Assembly: GCA_963556195.1 (NCBI GenBank)
Contig: OY744523.1
Coordinates: 71,653,288-71,717,287 of the forward strand
DNA length: 64,000 nucleotides
Origin: Sepiola atlantica
Taxonomy: Eukaryota; Mollusca; Cephalopoda; Sepiida; Sepiolidae
Direction: 5' to 3'
Positions 46,456 through 57,451 of this stretch are shown one piece after another (the first letter of the stretch is position 1; each line of letters begins with the position of its first letter). A program made the position numbers and the translations under genes. The notes beneath the pieces are model-generated. The model was not told the DNA's origin. It saw only the letters and a list, made by a program, of their open reading frames with translations, and did no database searches.

Positions 46456-46817
46456 AACTGATAGCACATATCAAATCCCCATATATAGATTAAATATAAC
46501 TCTGGAGTTATTTGTTTTTGGTAGTGGAAGGTAAATGCAATAAAACGTAATAACTTGAAATAAAACTTCATTAGTCGATAGAAGTAAGTCAAGATGGGCG
46601 TGCACGTTTTAAATATGCACTAAAAAAAGTGTTTATAAAAGAATGATAGAATTTCGCTGTTACCGTGAAAAGGATCTAATGAATTAGAACATTACAATTG
46701 TTCCAAGAATTATAACATCAATATATATACGAGGTATTTCTATAAAGTATCCGACCTTAGGCCAGAAAAGTATGTCAAATACCTTACGGGGTTGGGACTC
46801 TAATCCCCTTTAAATTA

Positions 46818-48040
46818 AGCCCATTGTGCTTGCACACACATAGCCCAACGATCCATCCACTGCCGGAACCACCTCTGGAAGTCTTCTTTTAGAATGATGT
46901 TCATCTCCGCCGTCGCGTTCCGCATTATCTCTACGCTAGTCTCAAAACGGGAACCTTTCAGTGGTGTCTTCAATTTTCGAAACAACCAGAAATAGCAAGG
47001 AGCCATGTCTGGCGAGTATTGATTTACTCCTCTCCAGGAGTTAGACACAAGGCCAGTTTTTATCTTACTCCCACATGTAAGATGTGACCCAAGGTTGGGT
47101 CGGGAAAGTGGGATTTAAAAATTGCCTGGGCAGCCCCGTCGGCATTCCCGGTAGGGACGCCTCAGGCAGTAAGCAATAAACTTACTCCTCCCCAAAGAGG
47201 GGAGGCGAAGCTTGGGAGGGGTGGACCTCCTAGAACTGCACAGGACAGACCCATAGACCGGCGTAAATCAAGCCCCGAAGGCCAAGACAACACCAGTCTA
47301 TGGGGTGCAGTATCCATCGGAACAGATACTACACTTTGATCTTAGCCAAAACGACTGTAATTCCATGTTTGGCGAAAAAATGTTGGATCAATTGAGATAA
47401 ATGTGCGAGGATATTGTCGTGATGCAATTGCAAGTTTTTCATCGTCCACATGTCTAGTATTTTACACCGAACTGCGCCACGAAGACGCCGGAGAACATTT
47501 TGATGGTACTCCTTTGTCACTGTTTGCCCTTCCGGTGCGTATTCGATCTGCACAATTCCACGGATAACAAAGATAACAGTCAGAATCACCTTGATTTTGC
47601 TTCGCATCTGTCGCGCTTTTTTTGGCCTTGGAGACTCGGGATGCTTCCATTGCGACGACTCATTTTTTTTTCTCTGTGTCGTACCCGTACATTCATTACT
47701 CATCACCAGTTATTTCAGTGTTCAGAAACCCATAATCAGTGTGGATGGTTTCAAGAAGGTCCTGTGCAACTTTAAAACGGAGGTACTTTTGTTTCTGCGA
47801 CATCAACTTGTGCACAAATTTTGCAACCACTCTGTGCATGTTCAAATTATCACGCAAAATTGCATGTGCGGAATCTTTATTCAGTCCGACCTCTTGGGCG
47901 ATCTCCCGCACGGTTGAACGACGATCTTTCATCACCAACTTTCTGTGCGGCCATTTTTTAATAGGTTGAACCACTCCTTAATTTGTGTTACACCCATCGC
48001 ATCTTCTCAAAACACCTGCTTGAGAATCACCAAGCTTTTG
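46818..48040 (-). pseudogene. Mariner transposase, split by SINE
   Basis: Degenerate N-terminus, then REIAQEVGLNKDSAHAILRD (HTH), VAKFVHKLMSQKQKYLR, FLNTEITGDE (first catalytic D; stop follows), SQWKHPESPRPKKARQMRSK, LTVIFVIRGIVQIEYAPEGQ, LQLHHDNILAHLSQLIQHFF (second D) and AKHGITVV. The U2 SINE interrupts here. Coding resumes NQYSPDMAPCYFWLFRKLK, where the third catalytic position (normally APCD) is Y, then ILKEDFQRWFRQWMDRW. DD34D architecture is inferred; the gene is dead by stops, insertion and loss of the third D. Confidence 0.85.
47024..47352 (-). mobile_element. U2-headed SINE, copy B, nested in mariner
   Basis: Minus strand: TTTTGGCTAAGATCAAAGTG, TAGTATCTGTTCCGATGGAT (U2 head joined to body), ACTGGTGTTGTCTTGGCCTT, CTGCACAGGACAG on the complementary reading, CGTCCCTACCGGGAATGCCG, and tail CTGGCCTTGTGTCTAACTCC followed by TGGAGAGGAGTAAATC. 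Nearly colinear with copy A. It splits the transposase between AKHGITVV and NQYSPD; a clean target-site duplication is not obvious, and about 10-15 bp of mariner sequence seems missing. Confidence 0.9.
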
Positions 48041-48277
48041 ACAACATTTAATGCAGTACCTTTGTCATCTTAAGATTGAGAGAATCGGTAACCCGACAAA
48101 AACATCGTGTACCACCTCACTCAGCGACCGACGGGCAGCGACACATGTGCAGTTAGGCGGTGATAAAATTCACACATGCGCATGAAGGTGTCTTCATCAC
48201 TGTGTAGAGTGGCGCCGCCCTATCGTCTCTATTTCGTACGGAAAAAATAAAGCTCGGATACTTTTTAGACAGGCCTC

Positions 48278-48279
<2 letters not shown>

Positions 48280-48357
<78 letters not shown>
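48280..48357. repeat. (TA)n then (TG)n
   Basis: Directly flanks the mariner right end. Confidence 0.97.
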
Positions 48358-48360
<3 letters not shown>

Positions 48361-48857
48361 AAATAATGTAATAATAAAACAAGTGTAAAGTTACATACGG
48401 TACAAGTTTATTATAATCAAATATTGCAACAAAGAATAATTTATGAAATGTTAATTATCTATCCCTAATATTGAACATATTTTTAACATTTTATGTTTAA
48501 ATATAAAATAATTATTTTATAAAACTTGAAAGACAAAATATATGAAAACGAAGACATTGGTACTGTTATAGATGACGCGCCTGATTTCCATGACTTCGTG
48601 TCAACAACGATCGGGAAGGTCGCGGAAGCGCCCGAGCGCTAACGGAATAATATCATTTTTTTTTGTTCTTTTATCTTATAAGAACATTGACAAAATTTTA
48701 CCCCCCACCCCAAATAAACATTATTTTCACAAAAAAAAAATGATTTTAATCTATGTATTTTTTCTTTGAATTTATTAGTCTTATATTAGCGTCTGCCAGT
48801 CTTCCAGTTACAGTTTAGCAGTTTGAATGCAGGGCTTGGCTATTGCTAAGAACGGGT
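48358..48857. other. No recognised feature
   Basis: AT-rich, with a short GC-richer piece near 48570-48645 that shows no homology. Confidence 0.4.
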
Positions 48858-48985
48858 GCCCTAACCCTAAACCCTCACCCTAACACTAACCCTAACTATA
48901 ACAATATCCCTAGCCCTAAACCATAACTCTAAACCCTAACCCTAACCCTAAACTCCAGCCCTAAACCCTAACCCCTAAACCCCGT
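48858..48985. repeat. Degenerate telomere-like (CCCTAA)n
   Basis: About 20 units of CCCTAA with variants (CCCTCA, ACTATAA, CCAGC). The animal telomeric repeat is TTAGGG; the degeneracy argues for an old interstitial tract. Confidence 0.8.
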
Positions 48986-49149
48986 ATCAAAACAGCGAAT
49001 TGATGAAGACCACTAGCCTAAGTAGTAAAACGAGCTGAAACAAAAGAAGCAGAGAATAGATAATATATTTCTGAAGAACACGTGCCATAATAGTATTTAT
49101 AGAAATAAATTAAGACTAGCAGCATAACTTCTGTGTGAGAGAGAGAGAG

Positions 49150-49612
49150 AGTGTGTGCAAAGAAGAAGTAACGGGTATGGCCACTAAATTACAGATATAT
49201 TTCTTCACCTTATCAAGAACCCTCAAATGGGACAGAGATTGACCAGTCTAAATATGACAACAGTATTCCATACGTGGTCTGATTGTGGATTTGTAGAGGT
49301 AGAGAATAGCCTTAGGTGTTAGAAAGTGTTTAGAGCGATAGAGAGAGCCAGCTTTACGAGACGCAGAAAGAGCGATTGAGATAATGTATGAACTTAAAGA
49401 AAAATTTGATGAGAGAGAAAGACCAAGAGGTGTCAGAGTCGATTTCTCCTCAAGCGCAGAGCTATCAATGAGAATATCAGGAAACAAAAGGACACGCCTA
49501 CGATTGAAAGACATGAGCTGAGTCTTAACAGCATTAAACGAAACAAGCCATTTCGTACTCCAATTCACAACTGGAGCCAGGCCAACTTCTAGACTAGCTT
49601 AATATTTCGACT
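49150..49612 (-). pseudogene. LINE ORF2 post-RT fragment
   Basis: Minus strand: APVVNWSTKWLVSFNAVKTQ, LMSFNRRRVLLFPDI, TPLGLSLSSNFSLSSYIIS, RKAGSLYRSKHFLTPKAILY, RPRMEYCCHI then a stop where the 45.6 kb copy has W, SLSHLRVLDKVKKYICNLV. Same region as 45.95-46.32 kb and clearly related, but diverged enough to be another subfamily. Ends at a (GA)n run near 49140. Confidence 0.85.
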
Positions 49613-51380
49613 GATCCAAGGGTTTATAAGTGTACTTTAAGTAAAATTTAAGGTATGGCTAAAATCTGACATCTGAGAAAAAAGGGCGTTTTTTCATGTT
49701 ATATTTTGTCTGGAATCTAATATATATCAGCATTAATTGTGGGTACGACGTTTGTGCATTCTCAGTTATTAGTGAAATTCTTGATAGTTTGTGATGAAGG
49801 GGGTTATTTATTATAGTGTGTAGAGTTATGGGTCTCTAAGTATTAGTAATAGTGAGCGTGATTTTTTTCTGTTTGATAGCCGTGTATGTATTAAGCGATT
49901 TTCGTTTCGCTTTTAATATAAAATAGTTGTTAGTATTCCAGGATTTTAAAAAGAATTTCCAGTTTTTTAAATATTTTTCGTTGAAGTGTTACAGATAGAT
50001 TATTTTAAGATTCTGTAGATAGAAACGCATTATGAGGCCGGTTATAATTTTGTTGTTTTTATGGAATAAGAAAAACTAATTGAAAATTCTTTAAAAACCT
50101 TACAGAATCACACATATTTGATGTTAATAATCAAATCAATGAAGAATGACGTCATATAATATGAAAAATAGTAAAAACCTGTTTCTTGGTTTAGTTTTAA
50201 TTTGTATTCTGATGTGCCATAGGAGTTAGCATTTAATTGCTATCCCTCTGAATATTGCGGGGTTCATAAAGCGACGATAAAGTGTTAAAATAAGCCACAT
50301 TATTGTTCAATACAAATAACATATGGCTAAAAAAGACCAAACTGAAAAATTGATGTTGCGATGTGAGACCACAACGGTGCTGAGGTATGTAAGTTAACAA
50401 AAATATATATGTAAGTAATAATCTTTTATTTATAGTCAACAAATAAATTATTTTTTATTTACAGGGATGATGAGCTCGTTTTATTTCATAACACATTAGG
50501 CAGGAGTTCGGATGAAATAGTAATAAATCAAATTTAGAAACTAGGGTTTCGACATAGAAATAAGAATTTATTTAAAAGAAGTTATTTTTTAATCATAATC
50601 TTCAAATTAAACATTGAAACATATACGCCTTATAGAAAATTAACAATATGCAATTAAATATTAATATAAATACTCTAAACATCCTCACGGAATTGTCAAA
50701 CAAATCACTAGGTCAATATGCGACAGACAAGCCATTAATTTGAGCAACGTTGATATATAAATTAAAGCACAAGAAGAACAAAACGGTCTTAAGTTTATCG
50801 AATATTATAATAAATTAACATTATTATGAATAACAATAGAGAACGAAATTTAATTTTTCAACTCGTCTTAGGATAAGAAAGTAAAAACACATATTGTTTA
50901 AATACTCGGTAGAATAGTAGCCACACATTTAGAGAAAAGCAATAAACTATATACAATTTCAATAACAAGACATTAAAATTAGCTATTGTTGCAAATTTTA
51001 ATACTATTGCTATTGCAATCTATAATAACTATACACAATAAAACAATACTGAAGAATAGTAACAGTAATTGTAGTACAAATGCTATCAATGTTAATAACA
51101 ATAAATACATTTTTTCATTGTAGAATAAAATTAATTGCGTACGAATAAATAAATGTTTAACAGTAAAGTCAGTAAATAAGAACGTCACCAATGAACAAAA
51201 AGTATATTATTAGGACATTTGTAAGATAATGAAAAGTGGTAAAAATGAATCGTGGACGAGTCCATTGTGGGTGAGATGTGAAAGAAAGAAAGCGACTTGA
51301 TAACTGTTAAAAAGGAGAAGGTTCCGCAGTACATGCGAGACTTGTAAGGCGGCGGTTTCAGAAACACGAAAAGCCGGAGC
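49613..51380. other. No recognised gene
   Basis: AT-rich unique sequence; open frames are short and of biased composition. Confidence 0.45.
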
Positions 51381-51399
51381 GTTTGGTGATCGGAGTATC

Positions 51400-51683
51400 G
51401 AAGCACCGGAAGAATGGGAGTTTACCGATGTTTATGGCACCGATAAAGCTTTATTGGCTATGGTGCCCAAGCCCGTCTTGCTGTTAGGCTTTCGTGTGCG
51501 CTGACTAAAGATGCGACTTGTACTTCATCAAACAGACAATTAGAAGTGCTTGTGGAACAATTGATTCAGTTCACGCTTGGATGAACATTGCAGAGCAAAT
51601 TGCTTTCCAATCGGATGTTTATATGAACGAGTTTCTAGCGGAAACCAAGTCTATGACTTCAGCAAGAAAAAGACATTCATGAG
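51400..51683 (+). pseudogene. Ubiquitin C-terminal hydrolase (UCH-L1/L3-like) processed pseudogene
   Basis: First segment: APEEWEFTDVYGTDKALLAM plus VPKPVLLLGF, the conserved UCH N-terminal stretch (W-x-F-x-D-V-Y-G...LL-x-MVP-x-PV...LLLF). After a frameshift and loss of the acidic linker of about 25 residues, a second segment in one frame reads YFIKQTIRSACGTIDSVHAW, AEQIAFQSDVYMNEFLAETK and SMTSARKRHS, ending at TGA (51681). ACGT includes the catalytic cysteine of peptidase C12 enzymes (codon at 51551). The catalytic H and D lie further C-terminal and are absent. No intron separates the segments, so a truncated retrocopy is most likely; a single divergent exon is the alternative. The enzyme family releases ubiquitin from small C-terminal adducts. 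UCH-L1 versus L3 cannot be decided. Confidence 0.75.
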
Positions 51684-52074
51684 ACAAAAGTATGTCAAAA
51701 GATTTTTTTATATGTGTGTGCGTAGCCGGCGTAAACCAGTGATGGGAAATGAAGAAAACCAAAGTGTTTTCCGTATACGTTCTGTTATTTTTCATTCTCG
51801 TTAGATCCTACCGGGTACCACGAAATAACGGGTAATGCAACACATTCAGGAGCGAAAAAATATAGAAGTAGCGCAACATTGTCTAAATATATATGGGTAA
51901 ATGCAATAAGTTTTTATATAAATAATTAAATTAACTTCTCTTTTTCAACATAAATAATAAGAACTGTTACTTATTCTTAAAGGAAAATATCAAATCATAA
52001 GCTTAAAAAAAACTAATTTATTAAACGAACATCCAGAATTTATAGCAAAGTTGGAAACATATAAACAACTACTA

Positions 52075-52570
52075 AGTTATGAAACCATTGTAGAATATAA
52101 GACAACTATTTTATAATTATTTTATGAACTATAAATAATAAATCATAAACTATTTTATTATTATTTCATAAAAAGCCATTGTAGAATATATGTCAACTAT
52201 TCAAATTATATAAACAACTATTTTATAATTATTTTATAAACTATAAACTATAAACTATAAATTATAAACTATTTTATTATTATTTTATGAACAACCATTG
52301 TAGAATATATGTCAACTATTCAAATTATATAAACAACTATTTTATAATTATTTATAAACTATTAACAATAAATTATAAATTATTTTATTATTATTTTATA
52401 AACAACCATTGTAGAATATAGGTCAACTATTCAAATGTTATAAACAACTTTTTTATAATTATTTTGTAAACTATAAACTATAAACTATAAACTATTTTAT
52501 TATTATTTTATAAACAACCATTGTAGAATATAAGACAATTATTCAAATTATTAGCAATCAATAATATATA
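52075..52570 (+). repeat. Tandem repeat, about 110-120 bp x 4-5
   Basis: AACCATTGTAGAATATA recurs near 52082, 52172, 52293, 52405 and 52516 (intervals about 90, 121, 112, 111). Units contain TCAACTATTCAAATTATATA, AACAACTATTTTATAATTAT and variable (AAACTAT)n sub-repeats. Confidence 0.9.
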
Positions 52571-53445
52571 GAAAACAACCGAAAATTAGTGTTCATTAAC
52601 GCAGTGATCCAAACGTCTGGGCCGATGATCAATTATTTTATTATTTTTGTGGGGCCAGCGCCTACACCAACTAATTAATTATTCTGTTTTATCTAGTATC
52701 TGCATCTGATCTTTTTTTCTTTTTTTCAGTGATTTAGTGAATTAAAAATGTAATGAAATTAATATTCGTTTTTGTGTTGTATCTGTATCTTATTTTAAAG
52801 GCATTTTAGAGACTAGTCAGAGGGTGTTAGGGCAATTGTCGCTATAGAGATGAGAGGAAGAGGAGATCTTGTTAGTCTAAACGGGTAAACAAACACGCAG
52901 CAGACTTATCTGATAGTTCAAACTGATAACTACTATCAGCTTTTGAAAAAATCACAATCTTAGCGTACCCCGGGTTGTGGTAAAATTGTATAGCGTTGAC
53001 CGGTCCACGTTTGTAAAAATGTTGGTGACCACTGAATTAGTGAACAAATAACAATTAATAAATAAAAAAAACAGAAGTAAATAAATAAAAATTGCAATAT
53101 GAAAATAATTATCTATCAGTGATTGAACAATTATAAACAATAGTAAATAACGGAGAAAATAGTAAAAAATAAATAATGAATTTTTAAAAAAGTAGATAAA
53201 TAAGTTATTAAATGAATATTAGTAAATAACTCCCATGTGTCCAGTTTCAGCATCTCGGTCGCTACCTATGACAGACACCTGATTTAAATTGATGAACACC
53301 GTGAAACTGCAGTGAAGTGTTAGTGTTAAGTATATTTAATATTATTTATACATAATATAGCTCGATCCAATAAGATATTTAATCCTTTATCTGTTCGAGA
53401 TTTGCTCTCTAAGTTTTAGTTAATCACTATGTTATAGATCTGAAC
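52571..53445. other. No recognised feature
   Basis: AT-rich unique sequence. Confidence 0.4.
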
Positions 53446-53449
53446 TTCT

Positions 53450-53450
<1 letters not shown>

Positions 53451-53514
<64 letters not shown>

Positions 53515-53525
53515 ACATATATATG

Positions 53526-53592
<67 letters not shown>

Positions 53593-53593
53593 G
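53451..53593. repeat. (TA)n, (GA)n, G-run
   Basis: Compound microsatellite ending in about 12 G. Confidence 0.97.
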
Positions 53594-53839
53594 AAGGAGA
53601 GATAACAGAAAACAAAAAATAGAAATAAATTAGTCAGGCCCGCACGTGTTTAAAAAAGGTCACCTGTTAAACAAAAGAAGATGTCAAGTAAAGGTCAGTC
53701 CGACCTTTGTTTGAGAGAAGCTTTGCCATTGGTTAATGAAAACATTGACTCGTGGGATAGAATAACAACGAATCTGACTGGTTAGCTAGCAAGACTAAAC
53801 ACCACATGAATATATAAAAACACTCAGTAACACGAATTC

Positions 53840-54010
53840 CATGCACTTAGCCTGTCGATTCCTTTTGGGGATAAAACGCAGACGCCTATGTGTAGCTTAA
53901 CTGCCAAAACAATATTTGTATAACTCAATAACTGCGGGAATGAAACATAGACGATTCTGTGTATATTACTTGGATATTGTGTAGAATACATATTTTCATA
54001 TGTCTACTTT
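53840..54010 (+). repeat. Dispersed repeat (GTGTAGCTTAAYTGCC family)
   Basis: GTCGATTCCTTTTGGGGATA, AAACGCAGACGCCTATGTGT, AGCTTAACTGCC. The 57.3 kb copy reads GACGATTCCCCCCAGGGATA, AAATACGGGGGCCTCTGTGT, AGCTTAATTGCC. A shorter match occurs at 32180. Identity unknown. Confidence 0.6.
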
Positions 54011-54118
54011 GTTTTACTCACATATCGAGCACAGATGAAGTAAATACTGCATATATATTCACAATATGTTATATAATTTATTATTATATTATATGTGTAT
54101 ATACATGAAATAGTAATC

Positions 54119-54121
<3 letters not shown>

Positions 54122-54175
<54 letters not shown>
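54122..54175. repeat. (TA)n
   Basis: About 54 bp array. Confidence 0.97.
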
Positions 54176-54177
<2 letters not shown>

Positions 54178-54433
54178 TGCGCTTATACATTTTCTAACCT
54201 AAAAACATTAAAAATATAGCTACATGTGCATTTAAGAGCTCATATTGTAGAATATATTATATATTTAAACTAGGGATTTTCAAACAAAATTCTGGGAATA
54301 TGTGTGCATGACAATTTTCGTATTTCGCGTTACTTCAAGCCTTCCTGAAAGAGCCAAATAAAGTAGAAAAATTGTAAAATTATGCAAGACATAAATCGAA
54401 AACTAAATAAAACAAAATAACATTGAAAAAACA

Positions 54434-54435
<2 letters not shown>

Positions 54436-54494
<59 letters not shown>
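54436..54494. repeat. (TA)n
   Basis: About 59 bp array. Confidence 0.97.
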
Positions 54495-54498
<4 letters not shown>

Positions 54499-55250
54499 CA
54501 CTTGCTCGAATGAAGAGCAAAATATCCCTACTTAGATTCACAAGAGCGAAAACCAAGCCCGCTGGCCGCGGGCAGTATTATTATTGATGGGAAAAACCGA
54601 GAGAGAGCTTCCGTGACTCGTGGCTTTTTAGCGCTCTGCAATATTTTGCCTTAGATGATTCGTTATAGCATTTGCCTAAAAGATAAAAAGAACGAACTGA
54701 AAATTGAGGAATTTCAAATGACAAAAAGAAAAAGATTTCCAATATCCAATTGGAAAGTTTTCGCTAAGCCCAAAAATTAACAAGCCAAAATATTAACAGT
54801 AAGAATTTCGTTTCATCTGACGTTTGCATTTACTAGCTGTTTCAATCCTGGCGTTGCCCGGGAGTTAAGGTTGCGTTGTTTTGATGCCTTTTTCTAAAAG
54901 TATTCTATGTAAATAACTTATTCCTCGGAGTCAAATCAATTTCTCTCGAGCATATTTAAGACTGCAGATATTCAGTAGTCATTGAGGACCAGATATCAAG
55001 AATAAGGAAGGGACAGAGGCAATTCCACTTGCAATTCATATACTTTTGTAGCACGGTGCATTGTCTTGGTGAGATAGCACATTTTTCTTCTTCATTTGTG
55101 GCCGTTTTTCTTGACGAGTTTTTCCTTCAAACAGCCCAATCATGTTCTATGGCTAGTTCTTTCGATTTTGAAGGTAATTGATGAACAAAATGTCTGCTGA
55201 TATTTGCGCCTTTTGTCTCTTTAAACAGCTTTCACCTGCCTCTGTCCACT
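54495..55250. other. No recognised gene
   Basis: Contains TCCTGGCGTTGCCCGGGAGT near 54846 (see finding on that block). Confidence 0.4.
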
Positions 55251-55254
55251 CAGG

Positions 55255-55256
<2 letters not shown>

Positions 55257-55325
<69 letters not shown>
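55257..55325. repeat. (TA)n
   Basis: About 69 bp array. Confidence 0.97.
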
Positions 55326-55328
<3 letters not shown>

Positions 55329-56428
55329 GTGTGTATTTATGCAGCATATTATAATTTATCAAATAACACGGAGTGTTTTTTGCTTGATAAGACTTCTTTT
55401 TTTTCAATTTTCCGAAGGGCCCTATTTAGTGTTTCGGTCAAGTTGGTGTATGTAAGTTCCGTGGGTTTCTTGTTCCATTTTCTTTCCTTTTTCGCGATTA
55501 TTTTCGATTTGATTTGTCAAATCATTTTAAGGCGGTATTAGTCTTCTTGTCTTTAAAAACGGCCTGTAATTTACAACTTAAAAAAGCGTCGATAATATTG
55601 CGATGTTACATGAGAGTGTGATTACGTTCTAAAAGCGTGCGAGATTCAAAAGTTTGATTGTTAACTGCTAAGAATTTGATTACATTCAAGATTCGAACGT
55701 ATAATTGCTTAATGGCTAATAATTTGGTAAGGTTAATTTCTAGACACTGTAAAATGGTGTTACTGATTTTAATCTAGACTGATGTGGTTAGTCTATGTTG
55801 CATCCATTGTCAGATATTGACGCAAAATCTCCTTTTGTTAAGCAGTTGGACAACAACGCCCTGAATCCTACAAGCGTTATTGTCTTTGATCGACTGTGAG
55901 CAAATGCGGAACCCACTCTAAACACAGCTTTCTCATTGACAAATATTCATGCAAAATGTTGAATATACTGCCTTCTGATATCTTTAACATCTCTGCTTTC
56001 TCTCGAAAATTCAATTTAGGATCGACCAAAACGAGTGCGTGAACTTTTTAAATGTTTTCCGGAACAGCTGCCAAATTTGAGCGTCATTTTTTTTTCTGTA
56101 CGACAGTGTTTATAGTTTAAATACGACCCTTTAACCGTTGTTTCATATGAAGCGGGGCCAGTACAGCACTTATCAAGTCATTGCTTTGCTTGAATAGTAT
56201 TTCTTCATCAGAAATCAATGATATATCAACAGAAGAAATTCAAATTTCACCATTGTTTGAAAAATTAGCAAGAGCAGCTTCACTTAAATAACTGTAATTT
56301 GTAAAAATAAATAGTCTGAGTGGGCAAAGATTTTAATAGGTGCCATTTGAAGGTTAGTACTTTATATAAATTATATTTGTTTTTATTCGTAATGCACTCT
56401 ATACAACAGGCCTAGAACTTATTGAATA

Positions 56429-56430
<2 letters not shown>
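55326..56430. other. No recognised feature
   Basis: AT-rich unique sequence. Confidence 0.4.

Positions 56431-56479
<49 letters not shown>
56431..56479. repeat. (TA)n between short inverted sequence
   Basis: TTGAATAATGTA before and TACATCATTCAA after the array are near reverse complements. Confidence 0.9.
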
Positions 56480-56485
<6 letters not shown>

Positions 56486-56740
56486 TCAATAGTTATATCA
56501 TTATAATACATCAGTCAATAAGTCCCTACGAAAACAATGTTTGAAAACTATGCTTACACTTCTACTGCCGCGCTTACAGACATTATTGGAGTGTTCTTTC
56601 TTACACCACGAATTCCACATGCTATCGGACAATGAAAAGGAAAAAAACGTTTTGCTTTGACAAGGAAAAGTTTAATTTTCGAAAACTTAGATTAAAATAA
56701 ATTTTCTTCATTAAAAAAATAAACATTGTCATGGTTTTCT

Positions 56741-56742
<2 letters not shown>

Positions 56743-56823
<81 letters not shown>
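56743..56823. repeat. (TA)n
   Basis: About 80 bp array flanking the palindromic element on the left. Confidence 0.97.
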
Positions 56824-56824
<1 letters not shown>

Positions 56825-56825
<1 letters not shown>

Positions 56826-57112
56826 GAGCTTCGTTAAACACCACGGAGCTCTATTGTTTCACATTTTTTTCTTCGTTAATCTCTCGACGCGCCGAGCAAT
56901 TTTTTGCCGTTCTCGGATGTTAATTGGTATAATGTTGCACCGCGTTGTGTCATGAAGAAGACGGTCGAGAGACAGAAAGCGTTTGAGGGATGGCATATGA
57001 CACAACAATGAACACCCGAAAACCGCAAAATTGCTCGCCGCGTCGAGAGATTAACGAGAAAAATTACACAACGAGAGAGCTCCGTGTTCTTTAACGAAGC
57101 TTGTATAAATAA
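56825..57112. mobile_element. Palindromic MITE-like element, arms about 95 bp
   Basis: Left arm CGAGCTTCGTTAAACACCAC, GGAGCTCT, TTAATCTCTCGACGCGCCGA, GCAATTTTTTGCCGTTCTCG. The right arm carries the complement: CGAAAACCGCAAAATTGCTC, GCCGCGTCGAGAGATTAACG, AGAGCTCCGTGTTCTTTAAC, GAAGCTTG. Flanked on both sides by (TA)n. The centre contains ATGAAGAAGACGGTCGAGAG, slightly like the terminal motif seen elsewhere. Confidence 0.8.
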
Positions 57113-57122
57113 CAACTTGTTG

Positions 57123-57125
<3 letters not shown>

Positions 57126-57191
<66 letters not shown>
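57126..57191. repeat. (TA)n
   Basis: Right flank of the palindromic element. Confidence 0.97.
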
Positions 57192-57194
<3 letters not shown>

Positions 57195-57294
57195 TATTAG
57201 TATTTGTGTTTCATGTATCCACATAAATTTTTATAAGGGGACATAATTTTTTATGTATCAATTTTCAGTATTTACTTCAACAGTGTTCGATACG

Positions 57295-57373
57295 TAAGTC
57301 TGACGATTCCCCCCAGGGATAAAATACGGGGGCCTCTGTGTAGCTTAATTGCCATGAATAGATTTTCATAGCT

Positions 57374-57376
<3 letters not shown>
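57295..57376 (+). repeat. Dispersed repeat (GTGTAGCTTAAYTGCC family), copy 2
   Basis: Partner of the 53.84 kb repeat, ending at the next (TA)n. Confidence 0.55.

Positions 57377-57450
<74 letters not shown>
57377..57450. repeat. (TA)n flanking Tc1 element
   Basis: About 74 bp array directly joined to the left TIR. Confidence 0.98.

Positions 57451-57451
<1 letters not shown>

Larger units (their letters stand above)
46729..48279 (-). mobile_element. Mariner element with nested U2 SINE
   Basis: Ends ACGAGGTATTTCTATAAAGT (left) and, on the other strand, ACGAGGCCTGTCTAAAAAGT (right) form TIRs of roughly 30 bp, each next to TA. Length about 1.55 kb including about 0.33 kb of SINE, leaving about 1.2 kb, normal for mariner. 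The right end abuts a (TA)n array. Confidence 0.85.

Noticed and set aside
47280..47352. Genuine U2 snRNA gene
   Set aside because: Only about the first 40 nt of U2 are present, followed by unrelated SINE body; no Sm site or 3' stem-loops.
52075..52570. Array with regular spacing like CRISPR
   Set aside because: Whole units of 110-120 bp repeat, including the intervening sequence; it is a tandem satellite.
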